From Chara braunii (taxonomy: Eukaryota; Streptophyta; Charophyceae; Charales; Characeae), in contig BFEA01000168.1 in the NCBI GenBank assembly GCA_003427395.1, forward strand, positions 1,788,533 through 1,852,532: DNA of 64,000 bases, written 5' to 3'. How positions within the stretch are numbered: the first letter of the stretch is position 1; the number at the start of each line of letters is the position of its first letter. Shown in pieces: positions 50,024 to 61,281 of the stretch. Made by a program: the position numbers and the translations under genes. The notes beneath the pieces were generated by a model. That model was given only the letters and a program-made list of their open reading frames with translations, was not told the DNA's origin and ran no database searches.

Positions 50024-51268
50024 TCAGAGTACTATAAGTTCCTCCTCGCTCATGCGATAGATGCAACCTTTCGGCGGCACGACACCGGCCTCGAGAATGA
50101 CCTCGTGGGAGATCGACCGATCCGGCACCACGCCGGTAGGTGACTTGAAGATGTCGACGAATTCGTCAAGCAACCGTACCACATGGGGGTCTGAAGACAA
50201 GTCCATGGGTTGAGATTCGNCTGCCGCGACGGTGCGAAGGAAACATAGGTCTATCTCGTCGGTCCGCTNGTAAGTGNAGGTGNCCCGAAAAGATTTGGCT
50301 GTTACAACTTGGCACCAGATCGAAGGGTGCAGAAGAGGGATGGTACATGGTACTTCGACGCCAAACGTGTCGCGAACTGTAAGTGTCCGCCGATGGAAGT
50401 TGACCGTGTGACCCGCACTTGCAAGCCAAGGCATGCCCAAAATGATGTCGAAGTCCGTGTCCAAGACGTCAAACGTCACCGGTTCGCATGCATGAGGTGC
50501 GAAATAGACCGGTATGGCCTCAATATAGCGATCAAGGAGTTGTTGCGTCCTACCGTCCGCCAACTTGATCGCCGTAGGGTGTGCCTTCCCTCAAACTTGT
50601 GGTCCAAGGCCGGCTAATGAAATTGCGAGTCGCGCCTCTATCCAGCAAAGCGTTGCAGGACGCTTGCCCAACTTGGATGCAGACATAAAGGAGCGGTGCG
50701 TTGTTGTCGTCGTACCGCTGCGTGCGAAACTCGCAGGTCACCTTGCTAACGTACGCAAGAATGTCCCCCACCGTGACTTCGTCCTCCGTTGGCGAAGTTG
50801 GTGGTGCGTAGAAGGCTAGGTATGTGTGTAGATGAGCGCTAAGTGCTGCACATTGCGGCTCCGGTAAGCAGTCGGTGGATGGGAGAGGGAGCCATGCAAA
50901 ATCCTCGGGCGTCCACGGGTCCAAGTCCTCTATGTTGAATGAGCGTGCCGAATCCCATGAAGGTCCACTTGAAGACGACTCAATGCCGCTGCTTCCGATC
51001 GAAGAAGAAACCGCANATACATCCTGTCCTTNGGCTCGTAAATTCAGCNAAGGTACGAGCCGGGCANCATATTTCTCAAAAGAATGAAGAATGGGAAGAC
51101 TTACGACTTTCGCATGTGCCCCGGAACCGAGGGAGGTCACCCGTATTGCAACCGGTTCTGACGGCGTCGTGAGTGTCGTCGCATCACTCTCGGTGGTGCT
51201 CACTTTCCCGACAGAGCAGGGCCCTTGGCCTTCGTGGGACAGTTCACGGTCTCATGTGCCGCGCAGTT
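50024..51268 (-). pseudogene. Ty3/gypsy gag end and aspartic protease
   Basis: Next to the gap the frame reads NCAAHETVNCP, a zinc-knuckle-like end of gag. A Ser/Thr-rich spacer follows, then a charged segment (TPEDFAWLPLP). The protease core is CNALLDRGATRNFIS at about 50665-50620, where the active-site Ser of D-S-G-A is Arg. A frameshift near 50565 is followed by FDVLDTDFDIILGMPWLASA, the second conserved protease hairpin. A linker to RT contains PDRSISHEVILE. Several single Ns reduce certainty. Confidence 0.75.
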
Positions 51269-51693
51269 NNNNNNNNNNNNNNNNNNNNNNNNNNNNNNNN
51301 NNNNNNNNNNNNNNNNNNNNNNNNNNNNNNNNNNNNNNNNNNNNNNNNNNNNNNNNNNNNNNNNNNNNNNNNNNNNNNNNNNNNNNNNNNNNNNNNNNNN
51401 NNNNNNNNNNNNNNNNNNNNNNNNNNNNNNNNNNNNNNNNNNNNNNNNNNNNNNNNNNNNNNNNNNNNNNNNNNNNNNNNNNNNNNNNNNNNNNNNNNNN
51501 NNNNNNNNNNNNNNNNNNNNNNNNNNNNNNNNNNNNNNNNNNNNNNNNNNNNNNNNNNNNNNNNNNNNNNNNNNNNNNNNNNNNNNNNNNNNNNNNNNNN
51601 NNNNNNNNNNNNNNNNNNNNNNNNNNNNNNNNNNNNNNNNNNNNNNNNNNNNNNNNNNNNNNNNNNNNNNNNNNNNNNNNNNNNNNNNNNNNN
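51269..51693. other. Assembly gap (Ns)
   Basis: A run of 425 unknown bases between gag and the zinc-knuckle/protease part of the gypsy fragment. Confidence 1.
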
Positions 51694-52298
51694 CCAAGGT
51701 TCTTGGCTTCTTGGTTCGTCACAATGATCTGCGCGGCCTTGTTGAAGAGTTCCTCACTTGTGTTGAGGTTCTCAGCGACCTAAATTAACACATTTTGCAA
51801 CGTTGGGCACGACCTCTTGATGAAGTAAAGCTTGATGCCGTCGAAGTTCAGCGGCAGCTTGGGCGTGTTTGCCAAACGTTGGAACTCATATATTCAGTCT
51901 CCACTTGGCATGCCGTTCTGTGAGAATGTCAGCATCTTGTCCATCGCCTGATGCTCAGGCGGTTCTACTTAGAAACGCTTCTTCCATGCCATCGTGAGAT
52001 TGGCCCAGGTGATGAAGTTGTATAACTCGGAGACTGTACAAGCATGTGCGGACAACATGTTGTCCAGCCATGCGTGGCACGCACCTCCTGACTGGGACTA
52101 CAAGTATGCGTGCTGGTTTTTGTGGACGACATGATGGATGTCCAACTTTAATTCGAACTGGCGACACCACGGTATAGGCTCCGTCTTCGATGCATCACAG
52201 AAGATCGGGAGCCATTCAAATTTGAGAATGCTCTCACGAGGCATTGTCGGTGCGAATACCCTTACAAGGTTATCCGCCCTGGTTTTTGCAAGCAACAA
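51694..52298 (-). pseudogene. Ty3/gypsy gag, one frame with four in-frame stops
   Basis: One frame runs from ATG 52298 into the gap with WLPIFCDASKTEPIPWCRQF, HAWLDNMLSAH, VEPPEHQAMDKMLTFSQNG and FDGIKLYFIKRSCP. This is the capsid pattern of plant gypsy gag (early Trp-Cys-Arg-Gln-Phe, later Y-E-F-Q-R-L). Stops fall after HAYL, WKKRF, PSGD and NVLI. Each can be explained by one transition (Gln or Trp codon to stop), and no frameshift is seen. Upstream of the ATG no LTR or primer site is recognisable. Confidence 0.8.
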
Positions 52299-55200
52299 AA
52301 GATAAGTTTAGTTTAAGGTTTGAATATACCGCGCGCGTTGCGGCATTCTCAGATCGTTTATACGACTGATGGTTGACTAGGATAAAGGGTGTGTGGACCC
52401 GTGGAATTGAGGAGCGGGTGATCTTTTTAATTGTTAATGATTGAAGAGTCGGCGTGATCGCCGATCGGATTTTTTTATTTTTATTATTATTTTTTTATTA
52501 AGTTAGGATTAAAGAGATTATGTCTCGGTGATTGATGTGTTCACCTGTGACCCATGTGCACGCGCGGAGGACGACATCCACAACAAGGAGGCATGAAGTG
52601 TTTTCGGTAGACCCGCGTGTCGCACCGTGTCCGTTTATCTAGGCATCCGTCAGAGCTACACCCAGACTTGGGCCTAGCACCGTTAAGTTACCGCGTCAGA
52701 CTTTCATCGGGGAGGTTCAGGGATCGAGGCCAGGGGCAACAGGCGTAGGAGCATTGGAACGACGTGGAGAGACCGAGGGGATCAGGGCCAGCGGGGCTAT
52801 CGCCCTCGGTTTTACCGTTTGGCGGCGTTAGAGCGGTACTAGCGTTTCCTGCTCCTCGTTCGCCATAGCCTGGCGAATTAAAAATCCTAGATAAAAAATT
52901 TAATTCTTGTCATATTGTTATTCTCCTCCGGCACTTCTCGGCATAGACGAGGCGCTGGGAGTAAACACCGTTGCGACAGTCAGGGACCTTGAGCGGGCAC
53001 CTCCTTTGGCTGACCTACGAGTTTCAGCAAGGCTGAGTTGTTGACGAAATTTCTTTATCCTACCTGTCGTGAAAAGGCGGGGCCAAGGGCTCCGACGTGC
53101 ATACGAGTCGGTGGGGGGATGCCGAGGCGCGGAGGAAAGACCATATTAACATTACCGAAGGGCCGATGCCGCAGGCCCACACCCCGACTCCCTGACGCGG
53201 TCTGCATAGTCGGTTGCCTATTGGGAGGACCAAAGAGCCAAGAGAGGGGGCGGTAGGCCATAAGGCAGCGCGCTTGGAACCTGCCATCTGCTTTAGTTCA
53301 GAAATACTTGGCTGGAGGACGGCCGCTACCACCGCGGCCCGCAGCAGACTTGCGTCATCCTGCTCACAGTGGCGACATGTGAACCCGAACAGCCGGGTGT
53401 ACATCAGGCGCCCCAGCGCCAGGGTGTTGTCGAGCAGGTCGTTACTATAGGTAAGTTTATATATATTTTTTTCTTTTGTAGATTTCAGGGCTCCTAGCCG
53501 GCCTCGGACTGACTGTTTCGATTAGAACGTTGCGGTGTTTGAAACAGCATGCAAGCGGCATCATGACGGGCTTGTGGGAGGAAAGGACTGAACCTGGACA
53601 GGAAGTCGGGTCATGTGCACGGGAAGGTAGGTGATGAGGACGGGGGTGAACGCTGGCGCCGGCCGTTTGGTAGTAAGAAGAAAGGTGGGGCGAAGGAGGA
53701 GGAGGTAGGAGACGGGCGAAAGAGACGAGCGTGCGCTAAGGGGCTGAGACATCGGGCGTGACACTAACCGTGACAGGCAGTGCCGAGGCAGGAAGCGGAG
53801 GAACGAAAAGCGGGCGTGGAGGAACCTGACCGGGAACTGTGCCAAGTGCGCCTAAGATGGTGTAGGCGGAGGGGCGATGAGCGCTAAGCCAGGAGCGATG
53901 GAGGTAGGGAGAAAGACTAATAGGATAAAAGTTAGTAGCAAAGTGGAGTAAGCGGCAGGAGTTAATAAGGCAGAAAGGGGGGCGGATGAACCTGGGGGTT
54001 AAAACATGCCAGGTGCATTCGGAAACAGGGGTGGGCATGGCTATGGGGAGAAAACGGGAAAAGTTGTATCCCGCTTGTTTCTTGATCAAGACGAGCGAGG
54101 AAAAGCACTAGGTAGGGGTTTATTGACAGGGTGAGTCTACTGGAAGCGTTAGATTAGTGAAAGAGTTAGAAGAAAGAACGTTAGTCGGAGAGCTTACGAC
54201 CCCGGGATATGGCGGAGAGGGAAGGTGATGGGAGTGAAAAATTTGGATATCGCTCGATCCCTGGTGGATTCGAGCAAGATATGAACCAAAGTGATGGTTT
54301 GAAGGTAGGGCATTGAGTCAGAAGGGCAGAAGAAGCAGCATTCAGACTCCCAGATCCAAGAAAGGTGCTCTCAGACTCGCGTGAGAGGGCCTTAATATTT
54401 GGATGCGCCTGAGGGCCCCGCAATGATGGGCAAACCTCAGCAGCAACTCGTTCAGACGGACGTCAACCCACCCACTGTCGATCCCTCTGGCGACCCCTTG
54501 ATTCACAATAGTAACCCCTCCTTCCAACAACCTCAGTCACCCCACAACTTACGATCCCCAATGCGTTAACTATTAGGCGAGCTCACAACCTCGCAGCTTG
54601 CCTCCGACTACTTTTCTCTGTGGGCAAATAACACACCCACCAACCGCCCGGCCTGCACCTCGTGGTTGGTCCGTTATTGCACAGGCTGGTGAGACGAAAA
54701 ACAGACCGGCTTGCATATGGATCTGCAGTCCCTGTGGTTGTTCTGCTGCCTCACCACTCTAGTGGGATAGCGACACATGGCCAGCAGGCAGGTCTGCCGC
54801 CCCACGGCCCGCCTCCAACTTCTCCACTCAATCTGTCGAGCAGCTCTCTGGCCCGTAGGCAAGTTTCCCGCCCTGTAGCTAGCCCCACTCCCGGTTTACA
54901 CGTTCATCACCTGAGCAGTGTACGTGCCCACAACGCCTCTCCACTAACGTCGGCAACGATATTCCGCAGTGTGTGAAGATGTCGGCCTTGTGGACCGCAG
55001 CCAAGACCAGGTACGTGCTCCTACGCTAACACCCTGACCCTTCTCTCTCTATGCGCTTGTTCATGTGTACCTCCTCGCACACCCATGTTGTATGTTTGCC
55101 CCCTCTCTATCTCGTTCCCCATCTCTCTACATCATACATCGGGCTCCAATAGTTGTCGGATTCGTGCAGGAGGGGGAGGGCCTTCCTACTAAGCCTTCAC

Positions 55201-57698
55201 ATAGGTGGCACGTCTCGTACCCTCATCAGTTAAGTTTCCAACCCCACAACTGGCCCCATGCTACTTCCATGGACGGGCTGAGCAAGAGTTGAATGAATCT
55301 TTCGTTAGAACACGACTAGATACATCACCCTTGTTACCTCCTCCTCTGCACGCAGCCCTCCTTACTTACCCCGCCTAAACTAACGGTTTTGAGCAAAAAT
55401 TAACACCACTACCGCACTTCTCTTACCTCAACCCCCCTATTTCGCACCTTCAATCGCTCGATTCCGAGGAGAATCGAGTGAGTTATTTGCCTTTCCATTC
55501 CGCTATCTTCAAACGTCCCACCATGGCTCTGCGCTAGCTTTTTCTTACTTACCTCCTTCTCTATTAACTTTCTCGTCTTTCTAACCTCGTCATCTAACAG
55601 GTGGCGACTCTGGCGATCCTCGCTGTGTAGGGGAGATTATGCCAGGTTCTACCTTTGCTTTGGGCACTGCTTAGCAATAGATTCAAGCTTAGTTAATCAG
55701 GAAGATTTTGAGTGAGATCGTGATATGGGGATTATTCCTCACGGACTTATAGGGTTAGCCTGGGGATTGGCCTGTTATGTGTTACAGGTCCTCTTAATCG
55801 ATTCATTCAAGATCTGGACTAGATTCAACTTGATCCTATAAGGATCACCTTCTGTTATCACTGATAACAGGTCGGTTGCCGATTCGTCGGCTTACGACTC
55901 AATTCCAACTCACCCTCAATACTTAACCTAAAAGGCTTTAAACCCGGTGAATTTATTGTTTCGTTAAGGTTTCACCCGGACTTTTATTGAATGGTCATTT
56001 AACAAAGGTGCTGAGTATTTAATTATGGTTGGTTGGCTGGAGGTTGGGGCTTGCATGGCCGAAGCGAGTGGTATGAGTATAGAGATTGGTTGGGGTTGAC
56101 TCCGTGTAGTGCGTGGACTTTTGTTGGACTCTTTGATGTGATTGCAGGTATGTTCTGTGGTTCAGATTTTGGATTTGACTGCCTGCGATCACACATAGAC
56201 ATATGGTTGTGTGGAGCCCCACTGAGACTGTGAGAAGTGATCGTCACATACTTATTTCCCCTTGTATATATATATATATATATATGTGTGTGTATCTATG
56301 TTGGACGCTCGCGTGGTCTGAGGGGCCTCGTACTAAAGGCCTACTTAGGGGTTAGGATTGAGAAAAATAAGGAAGACCCTTCCTTTGTGCTCGTTTGCTT
56401 CTTGAGGGTTCTTAGTCGGACGTTGGTCCTGGGCCGGGATTGTGGGCACTACATAGTACGCCATCATTGCGACTGCTTGCGTACGCTTGCATTGCGANTC
56501 GATATGAGTTAGCCCTGCGTCCGCGCGGTTTTATACAAANTCCCGNGNGCGAAGCCTATCCAATTTCGCATCGGAAAGTTANNGGATGGTTACTAAGGGA
56601 CTAGGAGTGTTGTCGCGTTGCTTGTGTTNTGTCGTTTCATGCGTGCCGTTGTGTGTGTGTTTATTTTTATNTTCGTAGAGTGGTGTACGTGTGNCGTGTG
56701 GGATGCGTCCTAGTCGACCGACGTCGAGTCGCTCTTGGGACTTCAGCCCCCCCAAGATGCCGGTTTGCGCGCGGGTTCGATAGAGGCGTAGTACCGAGCG
56801 TACCCCCTATGCTACAACGAACGAGAAACGCCGTCGGTTGGTCCACCTCTGCGATTGCAACTGATTAGCTTTCGTACTGTGGACTGGTAGCTCGGCGGGG
56901 ATACGCACACCGAAGTGAGGTGACAGCTCCCGTAAGGTGGAGGTAAGTCGTGCCTCGCGTAGGCCCTATCCTGTCGTAGGGGCTCGCGAGAGGTATGGCT
57001 GGCGCACTCGGCCGGAGCGGCTTGCGGAAGCTCCATGTATATTCGTGACGAAGGATTGGTCCAACTCCTGGGTGACGCGGCCAGGAGGGTCCCGCGCTGC
57101 CTCGTGCGGTGCCGGACCGATGCGCTCGACAACGCTGAGCTGTGTGTTGTGTGTGTGTGTGAAAGAGAGAGAGAACCAAGCTAAACTAAATTTGAGGATG
57201 CTCTCACGAGGCGNTGAGCTGTGTTTTGTGTGTGTGTGAGGATGCTGTGTGTTGTGTGTGTGTGAAAGAGAGAGANAACCAAACTAAACTGAACACATGC
57301 AGCCCAGTGAGTTCCNCGGTGTATATTGCCATGTTCTAGCGGAAGATTCATTCTCGGTTTGCACATTTGGTGAGCAGTGGGTCCGAGGTCCAAAGTCTCG
57401 ACTTTGCACCTCGCTCCCACTGATCACCAAACCTGGACAATGAGAATGTATCTTCCCCTAGACCCCGCGGGGAATGTGAAAAACAAAGAGATGTGACCGA
57501 TGCATCTGGCAACCTTCTAGCGTGAAGTTCATTTTGTTTTTGCACATTTCGAGAGTGTGGTGCGGAGCAAAAGATGATGGCCACGCCACACGCAACACAG
57601 AAACGACACAAGACAAAACAACATGCGAAAAGAAAAAAAGGAAAAAAAAAGAGAAGCAGAACAAAAAGAAAAGGAAAAAAAGGAAACAAAACGTCCTG
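52299..57698. other. Unassigned region with low-complexity patches
   Basis: No protein family is recognised on either strand. 53600-54170 is purine-rich on the plus strand; 54580-55300 is pyrimidine-rich. Microsatellites lie at 56266-56300 (TA, GT) and 57140-57280 (GT, GA). A GA/GT cassette with ACCAARCTAAACT occurs twice (about 57135-57188 and 57248-57292). Between them is a short piece matching the gypsy gag at 52218-52243. 57600-57690 is A-rich. Confidence 0.4.
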
Positions 57699-57892
57699 CG
57701 AGAAACACAAATAGTCATGACAATGAGGGCTTTACTATCATAGTACCATCGTCATGAGGTACACCATCGCTGAAAAACACCTAGCGATCTCAACCCTTCT
57801 GCCCTTGTACTACTCAGGTCGAAAAGTGCTTCCCACACTCACTAACTAGTTTTTTCACGCGTTCGGCGATTTCCCTCCTCAGACTCCAAGTT
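57699..57892 (-). repeat. Terminal direct repeat of the Penelope-like element (3' side)
   Basis: It is nearly identical to 63266-63489 but lacks about 30 bp present there near 63402-63436. It contains two tight stem-loops, TCATGAC...GTCATGA (about 57718-57758) and ATCGCT...AGCGAT (about 57767-57791). It corresponds to the pLTR of Penelope-like elements. Confidence 0.9.
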
Positions 57893-57934
57893 AATAAATA
57901 CATATAAAAAAAAGAGAAAAAAAATAAATTAAGA

Positions 57935-58236
57935 AACGGTAATCAGCAGCTTCGATCCTCGAAGGATCTGCCTGATTTGATCGTGAGCTCCGGCCCCAAC
58001 GCGGTGAAATGTCTCTGCCGTCACTTCTTCACTACCCTGGGTATTCTTCTGTCCCGACTCCTCATTTTACCGTTCCCTGACAACCATTAAGAACGGTAAT
58101 CAACAGCTTCGCTCCTCGTAGAGAGGTCGAAGGATCTGTCTGATTCGATCGTGAGCTCTAACCCCAAGGCGGTGAAATTTCTCCTCCGTCCCTTTTTCAC
58201 TGCCCTGGGTATCCCTCTGCCCCATTCCCTGACAAC
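57935..58236. repeat. ~150-bp tandem duplication in the element's 3' region
   Basis: Two copies start at about 57938 and 58094 with AACGGTAATCA(G/A)CAGCTTCG. They share GGATCTG(C/T)CTGATT, ATCGTGAGCTC, CGGTGAAAT and CCTGGGTAT, and end in CCCTGACAACC. The second copy has a short insertion. Confidence 0.9.
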
Positions 58237-58416
58237 CTTTCGTCCCGTACCTTAGGTTCTACTACTTTCGGTTCCGCACCTTGGTCCCGACTCTCTATTT
58301 TACCGTTGCCCTAGCAATTCCAGTTCCAGTCCTCGTCAGTCTATTCCAGTCCGTTGGGTCAGTGGACGTTGGCTAGTCAAGGAAAGAGTCAGATCAGGTT
58401 TATCTCCGATCCGCCT

Positions 58417-61240
58417 TCAGTCACTGTGGTACCATTTTGCCAGCTGTTGCGCCAGTTCCTCCCAGTAGCCTCCAGTTTTGTTTCCCACCTTTGTTACTCC
58501 TGAAATGAACGCCTCAGTAGGATATCCCATCAGTCTGATTTCTCTAGAAAACGTGATAAGGCTGAGCCAGGCAGCCCACTTTGTGTTGGTGTTTTGTTTT
58601 ATCCGCCAAATTGTCCCAGTGACAACAACCCATTTCTGGCCTTTGCTACCATACGATCCATAGTCCTTGATCGTTTTGAAATGTCGAACTCCCCCGTCCC
58701 AGATTGTGTCCANATTCTTGAATCTGTGGGTCATATGCACCCAANCAGGGAAATCTGCAACCAGANGGTTTGTCTCAAGGAAGGGAATCAAGCCGCTTTN
58801 GGCATCCGTTCGTTCAAGTGTGAGGTCTTGGTGGTAGCATCCTTTGATCTTGTCCAGCCTGTTTCGTGCCTTCTCTTCATCGCCCGGTACCAAGTGATTG
58901 TACCATGTTGCCAGTAGGAGGTCATCCATAAAGCGATCTCCTTGGATCAGTCTTGTAGCTTGACTGAGAGTTCTCAGAAACCGGGATTCCGAAAATATAC
59001 ATAAAATACAGGCTAGGGCGGGGCTGGCTCTTCTGCCCATTGGAATCCCTGTCCTTGGTCTCAAGATTACACCCTTAGCCAGAAAAAACAAGTGATCCAA
59101 CTGAAAATTCACCATGGATCGGAGATGTGAGAGCCGAATCGAACGCCAACCATCTTCTCCGTGGGATTTCACGAACGTGGCCTTCTTCCCTCTGGTTTTT
59201 ATCCTTATGCATCGAATGCCCCGTTTGTGAAAGGTGTCAATCAACTAGGAAACTGCAGCTTTGATTTCTTCGTGTGGAAGCTTCGTAAACATTTCTTTGA
59301 TGTCATATGTCCTGAGCATGATGCATCCATCCATCCCAAATTCCTTGTGTGCTTTTTCATTTATTCTTCCAATTCGTGATTTTAATGCACTTATGGTATG
59401 CAGGTTAAAATTCTCTTCCTTCAGAATTTTCATATGAAAGAACAGGGACTTGCTTAGACATCCAAACAAAGACCTGGCTGGATTAGAGAAGGCAGGAACG
59501 ATGGGTCTTCGTTTTTCAAGATCCTTATCTTTCGCAATCACATATGCCGCCTGCAAGCAATCCGATTTAATCCTCTTCCTTTGTAATCCCTTCTCATGTT
59601 CGTTAGGATTTCTTTCTCCGTTCTTTCAACTTTTTGGTAACTGTCGTTTGAATTGAGCATCAAATTCATGCCTTCTGAGTATCTGGTCGGGCATTCAATG
59701 ATAGTTTCACCGTTGTTCCGGTCAGCCGGAGAGAGAACCAACCCTTCCAGTGCTTTCTTGATTCCAAAAACGTATTCCGTGCTAACAGTTTCTTCATTTT
59801 GGGAATGAACGTTCCGTCCGACTTGGTGCAGGTGGATGCAGATCCGTTCTTGGTTATGTACTAGTCACATTCCTTTAAGAGGAGTCATCGCTTCATTGCA
59901 GGCTTTATTTATATCGATCCTGCTTGCGAGTCCTCGTGGTGCTGGGGAGTTTTGGAATTACAGAGGAAAATTGGTACATTATCAANCTCACTAAGTCGTA
60001 CCCTGACGTGCCCATTTACCTTAGGNAAGTCAAAGTCCTTGCAAGGGCAGTCAACAGTCTGCTGCTTTGCATAGAACTTCTGATTATGCGGGATGTCAGC
60101 GGTAGTAGGGGCTTTCTCCCAAANTACCCTGACCCNCTGCTGCAGGATACTTCCAAGTGTNTTGTTCTCGAGCTTCATACTCATCCAATCGCATATCAAC
60201 NTTCTTACCTTAGATTTATTAATAGAAGGGTTGAATNGAATCTTAGNTGTAAGCCAGATCCTCGGATTAATCCCAAATTTCTTCTTCAATGTTCTCATGT
60301 GAATGCATCTTGTGATCTGTCTATCCCTTTGTGAAGTTCATGTTTTAACAACAATTTCCATATCCAACAGTTCATTGAGTGATTTTTTCATTAGCTCCCG
60401 CCACTTCCACGGTGCTCGAAGCAGGGCAATAACCTCAGCTTTTGTCCTTTCATGTTTACCTGTTGTTCGTTTTATGTCCCATAACAACCAGGATTCCCCA
60501 CATTGGATCATTTCCTTGGCATCCTTTAACAAAACCCTTTTTCCACCAATTTCGATGATACTATAACCAAATACCATCTTTACCAACTTCCAAGCTTTCA
60601 ACCATCGGCTTCCATGGTTATTTTCGATCATCACTTTCTTCTTCTTTTCTTTCTTCAACCTTCTGATAATCTTTACGAGGTCAGGTTCATATAAGATGCC
60701 TTCAGAAAAGCAGTTGAAAAACAGAGGTTCGTCCAGGTACGTGGTTGTTACCTCAGGTAGACCTGCTTTAACCCTTGATCTCCTGGATCTACCTTCCTTT
60801 TTAATCCTGCCATTCAACCTCGGATTAAGGTTTTTTCTAATATCTTTTTCAACTGCACGGATTTCAACCTCACCCTTTCGAAACCATATCGGAATAGCAA
60901 TATACTTCATCTCCCCAAATTTCCTCAGCTAGTTATGGATTTTTTGTTTGCTATTCCCATGACTTGCGTAGATGTGTTCTTTCCATCTCTGCTTCAGGTT
61001 TCATTTTGTCATACCAACGTAAGTCAATTTATAGAAAGGTGAAATAAGCAGGTAGACGCAGCAACAGGCAGAACCATTTACCAACATATTAAGCTCACGG
61101 TTACACATCCGATTCCAAAACTTACGATAAGTCCCGCCCCATTTTATCTTTCCGGTCAAACAGCAGACCAGAACAATAAGCCGTTGAATCTGCTCAGCGA
61201 GTGGTTGATCAATAATCTTCCTATTACAGAGGTTATGCAC
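58417..61240 (-). pseudogene. Penelope-like ORF2: GIY-YIG endonuclease then reverse transcriptase
   Basis: From 61240 leftward, CVYLLISPFYKLTYVGMT supplies the GIY-like (VYLL, 61057-61046) and YIG-like (TYVGMT, 61024-61007) motifs. It is followed by KQRWKEH and, about 45 residues on, EIRAVEKDIRKNLNPRLN, which carries the metal-binding Glu and the terminal N-P-x-x-N type motif. A long linker holds a Cys/His cluster (DCPCKDFD, NGHV). RT blocks are VLSPADRNNGETII, KRRPIVPAFSNPARSLFG, RTYDIKEMFTKLP (Asp near 59304), GIPMGRRASPALA (59049-) and RFMDDLLL (58932-58921). Coding stays in one frame to about 59909 with stops at 61001, about 60930 and 60336. Frameshifts then occur near 59750 and 59556, with a stop at 59245. 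The last stop is 58419-58417. Confidence 0.85.
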
Positions 61241-61281
61241 ACATGTAAATAGTCGGAGACGAGATCGGAGGGACCGCCCCT

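Larger units (their letters stand above)
49661..52298 (-). mobile_element. Ty3/gypsy element fragment: gag, protease, start of RT
   Basis: Reading leftward, gag, protease and the first third of RT follow in order, interrupted by a 425-bp N gap. Homology stops abruptly near 49730, in mid-RT. The rest of pol and both LTRs were not found. Single Ns are scattered in 50219-51067. Confidence 0.85.

Noticed and set aside
51091-51783. Long open frames through 51269-51693
   Set aside because: They cross 425 Ns, which read as open by default.
53449-53500. Mini-intron GTAAGT...TTGTAG at 53452-53481
   Set aside because: About 30 bp is too short for a spliceosomal intron in plants and the flanks are not coding.
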